Source: Zea mays
Lineage: Eukaryota; Streptophyta; Magnoliopsida; Poales; Poaceae
Reading direction: 5' to 3'
NCBI RefSeq assembly: GCF_902167145.1
Contig: NW_023366907.1
Coordinates: 1 to 64,000 of the forward strand
Length of the DNA: 64,000 nt
Both the position numbers and the translations under genes were made by a program. Below, piece by piece: positions 28,851 to 38,700 of the stretch (position 1 is its first letter; every line of letters begins with the position of its first letter). The notes beneath the pieces were generated by a model that was given only the letters and a program-made list of their open reading frames with translations, ran no database searches and had not been told where the DNA came from.

Positions 28851-30617
28851 ATCCGTAGGTGTTAGCCTTCGGTATTATTGAAAATGGTCGTTCAAGGCTA
28901 TTTTCGACAAAAATGGGGGTTGTGTGGCCATTGATCATCGACCAGACGCTCATACACCTCACCCCACATATGTTTCCTTGCCATAGATCACATTCTTGGA
29001 TTTCTGGTGGAGACCATTTCTTGGTCTAAAATCCGTAGGTGTTAGCCTCTAGTATTATTGAAAATGGTCGCTCATGGCTATTTTCAAGGTCGCTCATGGC
29101 TATTTTCATAAAAAATGGGGGTTGTGTGGCCATTTATCATCGACTAGAGGCTCATAAACCTCACCCCACATATGTTTCCTTGCCATAGATTACATTCTTG
29201 GATTTCTGGTGGAAACCATTTCTTGGTTAAAAACTCGTACGTGTTAGCCTTCGGTATTATTGAAAATGGTCATTCATGGCTATTTTTCGGCAAAATGGGG
29301 GTTGTGTGGCCATTGATCGTCGACCAGAGGCTCATACACCTCACCCCACATATGTTTCCTTGTCGTAGATCACATTCTTGGATTTCTGGTGGAGACCATT
29401 TCTTGGTCAAAAATCTGTAGGTGTTAGCCTTCGATATTATTGAAAATGGTCGTTCATGGCTATTTTCGACAAAAATGGGGGTTGTGTGGCCATTGATCAT
29501 CGACCAGAGGCTCATACACCTCACCCCACATATGTTTCCTTGCCATAGATCACATTCTTGGATTTATGGTGGAGACCATTTCTTGGTCAAGAATCCGTAG
29601 GTGTTAGCCTTCAGTGTCATTGAAAATGGTCGTTTATGGCTATTTTCGACAAAAATTAGGGTTGTGTGGCCATTGATCGTCGACCAGAGGCTCATACACC
29701 TCACCCCACATATGTTTCCTTGCCATAGATCACATTCTTGGATTTCTGGTGGAGACCATTTCTTGGTCAAAAATCCGTAGGTGTTAGCCTTCGGTATTAT
29801 TGAAAATGGTCGTTCATGGCTATTTTCGACAAAAATGGGGGTTGTGTGGCCATTGATCATCGACCAGACGCTCATACACCTCACCCCACATATGTTTCCT
29901 TGCCATAGATCACATTCTTGGATTTCTGGTGGAGACCATTTCTTGGTCTAAAATCCGTAGGTGTTAGCCTCTAGTATTATTGAAAATGGTCGCTCATGGC
30001 TATTTTCAAGGTCGCTCATGGCTATTTTCATAAAAAATGGGGGTTGTGTGGCCATTTATCATCGACTAGAGGCTCATAAACCTCACCCCACATATGTTTC
30101 CTTGCCATAGATCACATTCTTGGATTTCTGGTGGAGACCATTTCTTGGTTAAAAACTCGTACGTGTTAGCCTTCGGTATTATTGAAAATGGTCGTTCATG
30201 GCTATTTTCTGCAAAATGGGGGTTGTGTGGCCATTGATCATCGACCAGAGGCTCATAAACCTCACCCCACATATGTTTCCTTGCCATAGATCACATTCTT
30301 GGATTTCTGGTGGAGACCATTTCTTGGTCAAAAATCCGTACGTGTTAGCCTTTGGTATTTTTGAAAATGGTCATTCATGGCTATTTTCGACAAAAATGGG
30401 GGTTGTGTGGCCATTGATCTTCGACCAGAGGCTCATACACCTCACTACACATATGTTTCCTTGCCATAGATCACATTCTTGGATTTATGGTGGAGACCAT
30501 TTCTTGGTCAAAAATCCGTAGGTGTTAGCCTTCAGTGTCATTGAAAATGGTCGTTCATGGCTATTTTCGACAAAAATTAGGGTTGTGTGGCCATTGATCG
30601 TCGACCAGAGGCTCATA

Positions 30618-30625
30618 CACCTCAC
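30618..30625. repeat. Left target-site duplication of the hAT element
   Basis: CACCTCAC lies directly before the left terminal inverted repeat and is identical to 34454-34461. An 8-bp duplication is the hallmark of hAT transposition. The target lies in the CATACACCTCACCCC part of the satellite monomer. Confidence 0.97.
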
Positions 30626-30637
30626 TAGGGATGGCAA
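30626..30637 (+). repeat. Left terminal inverted repeat
   Basis: TAGGGATGGCAA. It pairs with the reverse complement of 34442-34453 at 11 of 12 positions; the mismatch is at position 4 (G here, A at the other end). Beyond base 12 the ends diverge, although both continue into CGGGT-rich sequence. Confidence 0.95.
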
Positions 30638-30800
30638 TTTCACCCACGGGTTCGGGCCCCGTCGGGTTTTGCACCCGTCGGGTTCGGGTTCGGGTGTAAA
30701 AATCCACCCACGGGTTAGACCCAAACCCGACCCGAAGCATTACGGGTGCGGGTGCGGGTTTTGATTTTCGCCCGCGGGTCACCCGGAACCCGGAGCTACG
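30638..30800. promoter_or_regulatory. Left subterminal region with CGGGT/ACCCG motif clusters
   Basis: Many copies of CGGGT, CGGGTTCGGG and CCCGACCCG in both orientations are packed into about 160 bp, for example near 30660-30700 and 30718-30790. In hAT elements, clustered subterminal motifs bind the transposase (the AAACGG motifs of Ac are the classical case). That role is inferred here from position and repetition, not shown. Confidence 0.7.
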
Positions 30801-31278
30801 CCCGAAGCGCAGAGTTGCAACCGGCCACCCGCCCAAGTCCCGTGCGCATCCAGTTTGTATTCCAGTGGGCCCTGAGAAAAACCCAAATCCCTCAACCCCA
30901 AGTCCCCAACCGGCCAGGGCCAACCGGCCAACCCTAGCAGGCTAGCACCAGGCGTCCAGGCGGCCGCGGCCACGATAGACCACCGGATCCGCCCAGAGGC
31001 CAGACGCCACCACCAGATCCGCCCGCCGCTGCCCGCCCCACCCGGCCACCCCCTCCGCCGTCACCACCACCGGAGGACGCATCCCCAGGGCCGCCGCATC
31101 CTGCTCTTGCCGGATCCCCAGGACCACCGGAGGAGGACGCATCCCTAGGAGCCACCGAGCGTCCGAGGCCAAGCCAGGAGTCCAAGTCTCCACTCTCCAG
31201 GACTGGCCGCGACATCCCCACTCCGGCACTCCCCAGGACCACCGGAGTCCGACTGCAGCGGCGCAGCCTGCTCCCACC
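30801..31278 (+). other. GC-rich untranslated leader or promoter region of the transposase gene
   Basis: About 480 bp of very C/G-rich sequence lies between the left subterminal repeats and the first coding ATG. It contains CCGGCCA-type repeats near 30910-30930 and a short direct repeat, ACCACCGGAGGACGCATCCC with a 3-base variation, near 31063-31087 and 31121-31147. I see no TATA box. Minus-strand open frames across it (about 30561-31428) are low-complexity GC artefacts. The base composition contrasts sharply with the A/T-rich coding exons that follow. Confidence 0.6.
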
Positions 31279-31308
31279 ATGTACGAGGTTCCTATCCTTG
31301 CAGGTGAG
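31279..31308 (+). other. Possible first coding exon of the hAT transposase
   Basis: An ATG at 31279 in the context CCCACCATG opens ten codons (MYEVPILAGE). They end at GAG with a GTGAGC donor at 31309, and an acceptor ATTGCAG ends at 31377. Splicing out the 69 bases joins this exon in frame to AGT CTG and the ATG at 31384. The earlier donor GTGAGG at 31304 would instead reach a stop. A short 5' intron is plausible, but the simpler start at 31384 cannot be excluded. Confidence 0.45.
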
Positions 31309-32165
31309 GTGAGCCGTGAGCATGTCCCTTGGCCCTTGCACAGCTTGACTTGAGCAGCTATAATTTGTAAATTGCAGAGTCTGATGTCTGACCAAGGTGC
31401 TTCGAGGCCGAGCAGGAGCAGTCGTCAAGTTCCCACAAAGAGCAGTGCTGTGGTTGCAGGAGGTTCCTCAAGTGCAGCTACACCGACGAGTGCTGCTGCA
31501 AATGAAATGCCATCTTCAAGTGTTCAAGCTCCACCATCAGAAGGTACAGAACATGTGGTCGTAAATGATGATGATGATAATGTACAAGTTGGATGCAAAA
31601 GGAAGCTGAAATCTGATGTGTGGCTTGAATTTGAACAAGTAACAGTTGGGGGTAAAATGAAAGCTGAATGCACTTGGTGTAAAAAGCTACTAGTTGGAGA
31701 TAGTAGAGCCGGTACTAATCACTTGCGTGGTCATCTTAGATGTTGTCAATCAAGACAGGTTAGGAAAGGATTAAAACAAACCTCCTTAAAACTAGGAAAA
31801 GATGAGAATGGGGCAGTAGTTGTTGAGAAGTATGTGTTTGATCAGGAAGTTGCTAGGAAAGAACTTGCACTAATGATATGTGTCCATGAGTATCCTCTAT
31901 CTATGGTTGATCATGTTGGTTTTAAGAGGTTTTGTGGAGCACTACAACCCCTATTCAAAGTAGTGTCCAGAAATACCATTAAAAAGGATATATTGGATAT
32001 GTACGAGGTCCAAAGGCTTGCAGTAGTGAATGTATTTCAACGGTTACAATCAAGAATTGCCGTAACTACTGACATGTGGACAGCAAACCATCAAAAGAAA
32101 GGATATATGTCTGTGACAGTACATTTCATTGATGATGAATGGAAGCTAAAGTCTTTTCTTTTGAG

Positions 32166-32265
32166 GTAATAATCTATTGCAATGTCTTGTTTCTTTGAAT
32201 GTATAAGTTATATGGTGCTGCAGTTTTGTAGTGCTAAAAATGTGTTGGAATGTTGTTGCTTGTAG
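32166..32265 (+). other. Intron of the hAT transposase gene
   Basis: This 100-bp intron has donor GAG|GTAATA and acceptor TTGTAG|GTTC, and it contains in-frame stops. Removing it joins the Arg codon across the splice and restores continuous hAT similarity (KSFLLR followed by FIYVPAPHTGEM). It lies shortly after the first catalytic aspartate region. Confidence 0.88.
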
Positions 32266-32858
32266 GTTCATATATGTGCCTGCTCCACATACCGGGGAAA
32301 TGATAAGTGATGTCCTTTATGAGGTACTACAAGATTTGCAAATTGAAAAGAAGGTGTCAACGGTCACTCTTGATAACTGCACCACCAATGACAATTTGAT
32401 GAGTTATATGCAAGATAAGCTACCCCTTCCCTCACTCATGCTAAATGGTACTTTGTTACATATGCGTTGTGCGGCACATATCATTAATCTCATCGTGAAA
32501 GATGGCATGACTGTTATGGAAAAGGGTGTTGAAAGGATACGTGATAGTGTTGGGTTTTGGTGTGCCACGCCAAAAAGGCATGAACGTTTTGAACGGACAG
32601 CAAATCAAATGAATATTAAATATGGTAGAAGGATAACTCTAGATTGTAAGACAAGATGGAATTCAACCTACGTTATGCTTAGCATTGCATTAGTATACCA
32701 ATCAGTTTTTGATCGACTTGCAAGTAAAGAGAAGCTTTGTGCTCATTTTAAGCCAACAACAGATGATTGGGAGTTTGCTAGGGAGCTTTGTGGTAGGCTG
32801 AAAATATTTTTTGATGCAACTGAGCTATTGTCAGGCACTAGTTATGTAACAGCTAATC

Positions 32859-32872
32859 TTTTTTCCCCAAAA
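32859..32872 (+). other. Homopolymer tract containing the inactivating frameshift
   Basis: The sequence is TTTTTTCCCCAAAA. Before it the transposase reads in one frame (ANLF); after it, coding similarity continues in another frame (KICGIYLAIDKW, then KFKKYW). Adding one base in this tract would restore the frame, which agrees with the total exon length being one base short of a multiple of three. A sequencing or assembly error in the run is possible. Confidence 0.82.
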
Positions 32873-33588
32873 TTTGTGGAATTTATTTGGCCATTGATAA
32901 ATGGAGAACTAGTGCCATTCCAAAGGTAGAAGAGATGTCTGTCTTGATGAAAGATAAGTTTAAGAAGTATTGGACAGATGTACATGGGCTTATGGAAGTA
33001 GCCACTGTTTTAGATCCTAGGTACAAATTGAAGTTCATGAAAGCTTTTTATAGCACCATTTATGGGGAAGAAAGTCCAACTACAGACGATGAAGTGTGTA
33101 GAGTCAAAAATTTGTTGTATGAGTTGGTGTTAGAATATCAAGAATCTATGGAGGGCATGGCAACAACAGATGCTGTAGGTGCAGCTAGTAGGGGCTGTAG
33201 GGCCCCCAACGAAGGAGATGACTTGATGTTTGGAATCTTTGATAAATTCTTGTCGGAAGAACCTGATTGTTCATCTTTTGTGCGCACTGAGTTGGATTTA
33301 TATTTGGAGGAGCCAACACTGCCAAGAACTCAAGAGCTAGACATAATTAATTGGTGGCAATATGCAGGGATCAAGTACCCCACTTTGAGAAAGATTGCTC
33401 GAGATATCATGGCAATTCCAGTCACAACTGTTGCATCTGAGTCTGTATTCAGCACTGGGGGAAGAGTAATAAGCCCACATCGAAGTAGACTAGCACCAAA
33501 AACAGTTGAAGGATTGATGTGTATGCAAGCTTGGTCTCGTGCTAACATGTTAGGCGATCAATCCTGTTTTGTGAATGCTCTAATGACA

Positions 33589-33889
33589 TGTTTGGAGGAT
33601 GAAGAAGAAGAAATGGTAACATTGAGTTTCTTAACATTTATTTTCTTACTTTTGATTTAATGAATACTATCATTTAATTGTCTATTTTTCTTGTTAGGAT
33701 GAAGCAGATTCTACCATAGTTGATTGAAGTTGAAGCTTGACCAAGTGATTTGTTTGGAGGATGAAGAAATGGTAACATTGAGTTCCTTAATATCTAATTT
33801 CTTAGTTTTGGTTTACTGAATACTAACATTTGATTGACTACTTTTTGCTAGGATGAAGCAGATTCTTGTATTCTACAATGGTTGAGTGT
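33589..33889 (+). repeat. Tandem duplication of the last exon-intron-exon segment
   Basis: Copy one is about 33589-33727 and copy two about 33751-33889. Both start TGTTTGGAGGATGAAGAA, contain the donor ATG|GTAACATTGAG and end with an acceptor TAG|GATGAAGCAGATTCT. They differ by many point changes, so the duplication is older than the frameshift. Copy two gives the transcript a second donor and acceptor pair, so alternative last introns are possible. Confidence 0.85.
33616..33697 (+). other. Probable last intron of the transposase gene
   Basis: The donor is GAAATG|GTAACA and the acceptor TTGTTAG|GATGAA. Splicing joins the acidic LEDEEEEM to DEADSTIVD and a TGA stop at 33725. If unspliced, the frame runs into hydrophobic codons and a TAA at 33658. 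The matching donor and acceptor in the downstream duplicate support the splice sites. Confidence 0.7.
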
Positions 33890-34286
33890 TGCTGTTGGTG
33901 CAATATTGAATTGGTCTCTATGTGTTATGTTATTCCTACCGCTATTGGCTTGGTGTATAATGCATTAATGCTGTGGACCTGTGAACTATTTGTGTTTGAC
34001 ACATAGGCATGAACTTATTCTCATATGTATCATGTATTCATGTTACTGCTGTTATTATTGTGAGACTGATGTAATCATGTAATGATGCTGGTACCATTTC
34101 AGTTTGAGACATGAATTTATTGTTGCAATGTTGCTGTTTTGTCTAAGATTATTACCTGTGAACTGTTTTTTTGCTGCTGGGCCAGTGGGCCTTCACCTGG
34201 CGTCAGCCGGTCTGCTGGTCACAGCACGCACACGCACTAGTGATTACTGATTAGTGAACATGTGGAATAAAAACAGTGACTATGTG
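33728..34286 (+). other. 3' untranslated and non-coding part of the hAT element
   Basis: A/T-rich sequence without a convincing reading frame follows the stop codon. It holds the second copy of the terminal exon-intron segment up to 33889, then about 400 bp in which I see no further gene. A candidate poly(A) signal lies near its end. Confidence 0.65.
34266..34271 (+). terminator. Candidate poly(A) signal
   Basis: AATAAA occurs about 540 bp after the transposase stop and just before the CGGGT-rich right subterminal region. Position and sequence fit a polyadenylation signal, but plant signals are loose, so this is tentative. Confidence 0.35.
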
Positions 34287-34441
34287 AAACCCGACGGGGA
34301 CCCGAAACCCACCCGAAACCCGACGGGTGCGGGTGCGGGTGTGGGATTTCACCCGCGGGTGTGGTCGCGGGCGGGTTTGGGCTTATTCCGCGGGTGCGGT
34401 CGCGGGTGGGTTTTTTCTCCACCCGACCCGAACCCGACCCG
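34287..34441. promoter_or_regulatory. Right subterminal region with CGGGT/ACCCG motif clusters
   Basis: Repeated ACCCGAC, CGGGTGCGGGT and CCCGACCCG motifs fill about 155 bp next to the right terminal inverted repeat. They mirror the left end in content, though not base for base. By analogy with Ac subterminal motifs these are likely transposase binding sites. Confidence 0.7.
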
Positions 34442-34453
34442 TTGCCATCTCTA
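34442..34453 (-). repeat. Right terminal inverted repeat
   Basis: TTGCCATCTCTA, whose reverse complement TAGAGATGGCAA matches the left end at 11 of 12 bases. Confidence 0.95.
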
Positions 34454-34461
34454 CACCTCAC
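34454..34461. repeat. Right target-site duplication of the hAT element
   Basis: CACCTCAC, identical to 30618-30625. The satellite continues directly with CCCACATATG, so removing the element and one duplicate restores a normal monomer. Confidence 0.97.
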
Positions 34462-35757
34462 CCCACATATGTTTCCTTGCCATAGATCACATTCTTGGAT
34501 TTCTGGTGGAGACCATTTCTTGGTCAAAAATCCGTAGGTGTTAGCCTTCGGTATTATTGAAAATGGTCGTTCATGGCTATTTTCGACAAAAATGGGGGTT
34601 GTGTGGCCATTGATCATCGACCAGACGCTCATACACCTCACCCCACATATGTTTCCTTGCCATAGATCACATTCTTGGATTTCTGGTGGAGACCATTTCT
34701 TGGTCTAAAATCCGTAGGTGTTAGCCTCTAGTATTATTGAAAATGGTCGCTCATGGCTATTTTCAAGGTCGCTCATGGCTATTTTCATAAAAAATGGGGG
34801 TTGTGTGGCCATTTATCATCGACTAGAGGCTCATAAACCTCACCCCACATATGTTTCCTTGCCATAGATTACATTCTTGGATTTCTGGTGGAAACCATTT
34901 CTTGGTTAAAAACTCGTACGTGTTAGCCTTTGGTATTATTGAAAATGGTCATTCATGGCTATTTTTCGGCAAAATGGGGGTTGTGTGGCCATTGATCGTC
35001 GACCAGAGGCTCATACACCTCACCCCACATATGTTTCCTTGTCGTAGATCACATTCTTGGATTTCTGGTGGAGACCATTTCTTGGTCAAAAATCTGTAGG
35101 TGTTAGCCTTCGATATTATTGAAAATGGTCGTTCATGGCTATTTTCGAAAAAAATGGGGGTTGTGTGGCCATTGATCATCGACCAGAGGCTCATACACCT
35201 CACCCCACATATGTTTCCTTGCCATAGATCACATTCTTGGATTTCTGGTGGAGACCATTTCTTGGTCAAAAATCCGTAGGTGTTAGCCTTCGGTATTATT
35301 GTAAATGGTCATTCATGGCTATTTTCGACAAAAATGGGGGTTGTGTGGCCATTGATCATCGACCAGAGGCTCATACACCTCACCCCACATATGTTTCCTT
35401 GCCATAGATCACATTCTTGGATTTATGGTGGAGACCATTTCTTGGTCAAAAATCCGTAGGTGTTAGCCTTCAGTGTCATTGAAAATGGTCGTTCATGGCT
35501 ATTTTCGACAAAAATTAGGGTTGTGTGGCCATTGATCGTCGACCAGAGGCTCATACACCTCACCCCACATATGTTTCCTTGCCATAGATCACATTCTTGG
35601 ATTTCTGGTGGAGACCATTTCTTGGTCAAAAATCCGTAGGTGTTAGCCTTCGGTATTATTGTAAATGGTCATTCATGGCTATTTTCGACAAAAATGGGGG
35701 TTGTGTGGCCATTGATCATCGACCAGACACTCATACACATCACCCCACATATGTTTC

Positions 35758-38700
35758 CTTGCCATAGATCACATTCTTGGATTTTTGGTGGAGACCATTT
35801 CTTGGTCAAAAACTCGTACGTGTTAGCCTTCGGTATTATTGAAAATGGTCGTTCATGGCTATTTTCGGCAAAATGGGGGTTCTGTGGCCATTGATCATCG
35901 ACCAGAGGCTCGTACACCTCACCCCACATAAGTTTCCTTTCCATAGATCACATTTTTGGATTTCTGGTGGAGACCATTTCTTGGTCAAAAATCCGTAGGT
36001 GTTAGCCTTCGGTATTATTGTAAATGGTCATTCATGGCTATTTTCGACAAAAATGGGGGTTGTGTGGCCATTGATCATCGACCAGACGCTCATACACCTC
36101 ACCCCACATATGTTTCCTTGCCATAGATCACATTCTTGGATTTCTGGTGGAGACCATTTCTTGGTCAAAAATCCGTAGGTGTTAGCCTTCGGTATTATTG
36201 AAAATGGTCGTTCATGGCTATTTTCGACAAAAATGGGGGTTGTGTGGCCATTGATCATCGACCAGAGGCTCATACACCTCACCCCACATATGTTTCCTTG
36301 CCATAGATCACATTCTTGGATTTCTGGTGGAGACCATTTCTTGGTCAAAAATCCGTAGGTGTTAGCCTTCGGTATTATTGAAAATGGTCGTTCATGGCTA
36401 TTTTCGACAAAAATGGGGGTTGTGTGGCCATTGATCATCGACCAGACACTCATACACCTCACCCCACATATGTTTCCTTGCCATAGATCACATTCTTGGA
36501 TTTCTGGTGGAGACCATTTCTTGGTCTAAAATCCATAGGTGTTAGCCTCTAGTATTATTGAAAATGGTCGCTCATGGCTATTTTCAAGGTCGCTCATGGC
36601 TATTTTCATAAAAAATGGGGGTTGTGTGGCCATTTATCATCGACTAGAGGCTCATAAACCTCGCCCCACATATGTTTCCTTGCCATCGATCACATTCTTG
36701 GATTTCTGGTGGAGACCATTTCTTGGTTAAAAACTCGTACGTGTTAGCCTTCGGTATTATTGAAAATGGTCGTTCATGGCTATTTTCGGCAAAATGGGGG
36801 TTGTGTGGCCATTCATTATCGACTAGAGGCTCGTACACCTCACCCCACATATGTTTCCTTGCCATAGATCACATTCTTGGATTTCTGGTGGAGACCATTT
36901 CTTGGTCAAAAATCCGTACGTGTTAGCCTTTGGTATTTTTGAAAATGGTCATTCATGGCTATTTTCGACAAAAATGGGGGTTGTGTGGCCATTGATCTTC
37001 GACCAGAGGCTCATACACCTCACTACACATATGTTTCCTTGCCATAGAACACATTCTTGGATTTATGGTGGAGACCATTTCTTGGTCAAGAATCCGTAGG
37101 TGTTAGCCTTCAGTGTCATTGAAAATGGTCGTTTATGGCTATTTTCGACAAAAATTAGGGTTGTGTGGCCATTGATCGTCGACCAGAGGCTCATACACCT
37201 CACCCCACATATGTTTCCTTGCCATAGATCACATTCTTGGATTTCTGGTGGAGACCATTTCTTGGTCAAAAATCCGTAGGTGTTAGCCTTCGGTATTATT
37301 GAAAATGGTCGTTCATGGCTATTTTCGACAAAAATGGGGGTTGTGTGGCCATTGATCATCGACCAGACGCTCATACACCTCACCCCACATATGTTTCCTT
37401 GCCATAGATCACATTCTTGGATTTCTGGTGGAGACCATTTCTTGGTCTAAAATCCGTAGGTGTTATCCTCTAGTATTATTGAAAATGGTCGCTCATGGCT
37501 ATTTTCAAGGTCGCTCATGGCTATTTTCATAAAAAATGGGGGTTGTGTGGCCATTTATCATCGACTATAGGCTCGTAAACCTCACCCCACATATGTTTCC
37601 TTGCCATAGATTACATTCTTGGATTTCTGGTGGAAACCATTTCTTGGTTAAAAACTCGTACTTGTTAGCCTTCGGTATTATTGAAAATGGTCATTCATGG
37701 CTATTTTCGGCAAAATGGGGGTTGTGTGGCCATTGATCATCAACCAGAGGCTCGTACACCTCACCCCACATATGTTTCCTTGCCATAGATCACATTCTTG
37801 GATTTTTGGTGGAGACCATTTCTTGGTCAAAAACTTGTACGTGTTAGCCTTCGGTATTATTGAAAATGGTCGTTCATGGCTATTTTCGGCAAAATGGGGG
37901 TTCTGTGGCCATTAATCATCGACCAAAGGCTCGTACACCTCACCCCACATATGTTTCCTATCCATAGATCACATTCTTGGATTTCTGGTGGAGACCATTT
38001 CTTGGTCAAAAATCCGTAGGTGTTAGCCTTCGGTATTATTGTAAATGGTCATTCATGGCTATTTTCGACAAAAATGGGGGTTGTGTGGCCATTGATCATC
38101 GACCAGACGCTCATACACCTCACCCCACTTATGTTTCCTTGCCATAGATCACATTCTTGGATTTCTGGTGGAGACCATTTCTTGGTCAAAAATCCGTAGG
38201 TGTTAGCCTTCGGTATTATTGAAAATGGTCGTTCATGGCTATTTTCGACAAAAATGGGGGTTGTGTGGCCATTGATCATCGACCAGAGGCTCATACACCT
38301 CACCCCACATATGTTTCCTTGCCATAGATCACATTCTTGGATTTCTGGTGGAGACCATTTCTTGGTCAAAAATCCGTAGGTGTTAGCCTTCGGTATTATT
38401 GAAAATGGTCGTTCATGGCTATTTTCGACAAAAATGGGGGTTGTGTGGCCATTGATCATCGACCAGACGCTCATACACCTCACCCCACATATGTTTCCTT
38501 GTCATAGATCACATTCTTGGATTCCTGGTGGAGACCATTTCTTGGTCTAAAATCCATAGGTGTTAGCCTCTAGTATTATTGAAAATGGTCGCTCATGGCT
38601 ATTTTCAAGGTCGCTCATGGCTATTTTCATAAAAAATGGAGGTTGTGTGGCCATTTATCATCGACTAGAGGCTCATAAACCTCGCCCCACATATGTTTCC

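Larger units (their letters stand above)
1185..30625 (-). repeat. knob180 satellite array, orientation B, block 2 (left of the transposon)
   Basis: This is 29.4 kb of uninterrupted knob180 monomers in reverse orientation, with GGGGGTTGTGTGGCC on the plus strand. Most monomers are ~180 bp. A recurring ~202-bp type carries a 22-bp internal duplication. Other marker variants recur at regular intervals and reveal higher-order repeats, for example CACTACACATATG in place of CACCCCACATATG, AAAATTAGGGTTG in place of AAAATGGGGGTTG, and TTGTCGTAGATC in place of TTGCCATAGATC. The block ends at the left target duplication of the hAT element. No host gene is seen. Confidence 0.93.
31384..33727 (+). pseudogene. 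hAT transposase gene, spliced, interrupted by one frameshift
   Basis: It encodes a cut-and-paste transposase acting in the nucleus on the element's own ends. With start at 31384, introns 32166-32265 and 33616-33697, and stop TGA at 33725, the exons total 2162 bases, one short of 721 codons, so a single lost base explains the break. A Ser-rich N-terminus precedes a BED zinc finger at residues ~77-121 (C96, C99, H113, H117). The catalytic core has D230 in TTDMWT (codon 32071), D297 in TLDNCTTND (32372) and E653 in ASESVFSTGG (33439). RCAAHIINL and TRWNST (W392) are also present. The hATC dimerisation domain is at ~618-690. Frame is lost in the T6-C4-A4 tract at 32859-32872, giving a stop at 32927. 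The downstream frame stays open, so the damage looks recent. Confidence 0.92.
30626..34453 (+). mobile_element. hAT-superfamily (Ac-like) DNA transposon, nearly complete
   Basis: This 3828-bp element begins TAGGGATGGCAA and ends TTGCCATCTCTA, giving 12-bp terminal inverted repeats with one mismatch. It is flanked by the perfect 8-bp duplication CACCTCAC. The ends resemble Ac-type termini in their (T)AGGGATG start. Subterminal regions at both ends are dense in CGGGT/ACCCG motifs, as expected for transposase binding sites. Inside is one rightward transposase gene with BED finger, hAT catalytic core and hATC domain, all consistent with superfamily hAT. A single frameshift interrupts the gene, so this copy is probably not autonomous. 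If its ends are intact, it could be moved by a relative. Insertion into satellite DNA places it in heterochromatin. Confidence 0.96.

Noticed and set aside
3..30521. Hundreds of open frames of 60-148 codons on both strands
   Set aside because: They are translations of knob180 monomers. The same peptides recur in register with the satellite, occur on both strands, and are broken by the 22-bp duplication and by stops. There is no sign of a gene.
1185..30625. CRISPR-like array
   Set aside because: The unit is 180 bp with no unique spacers and is a eukaryotic satellite.
30561..31428. Minus-strand open frames of 64-164 codons over the transposon leader
   Set aside because: The sequence is GC-rich and low in complexity, so stops are rare by composition. 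The peptides are Gly/Ala/Arg-rich with no domain, and they oppose the transposase gene.
32887..33660. Separate gene starting at the ATG at 32887
   Set aside because: This ATG is internal. The reading frame continues the transposase after the frameshift and contains its C-terminal half with the hATC domain.
30626..34453. LTR retrotransposon or Mutator/CACTA element
   Set aside because: There are no long terminal repeats, no reverse transcriptase and no CACTA ends. The 8-bp duplication and the BED/hATC transposase fit hAT only.
34237..34641. Minus-strand 134-codon frame crossing the right end of the transposon
   Set aside because: It fuses satellite sequence with CGGGT subterminal repeats across the insertion boundary, so it is an artefact.
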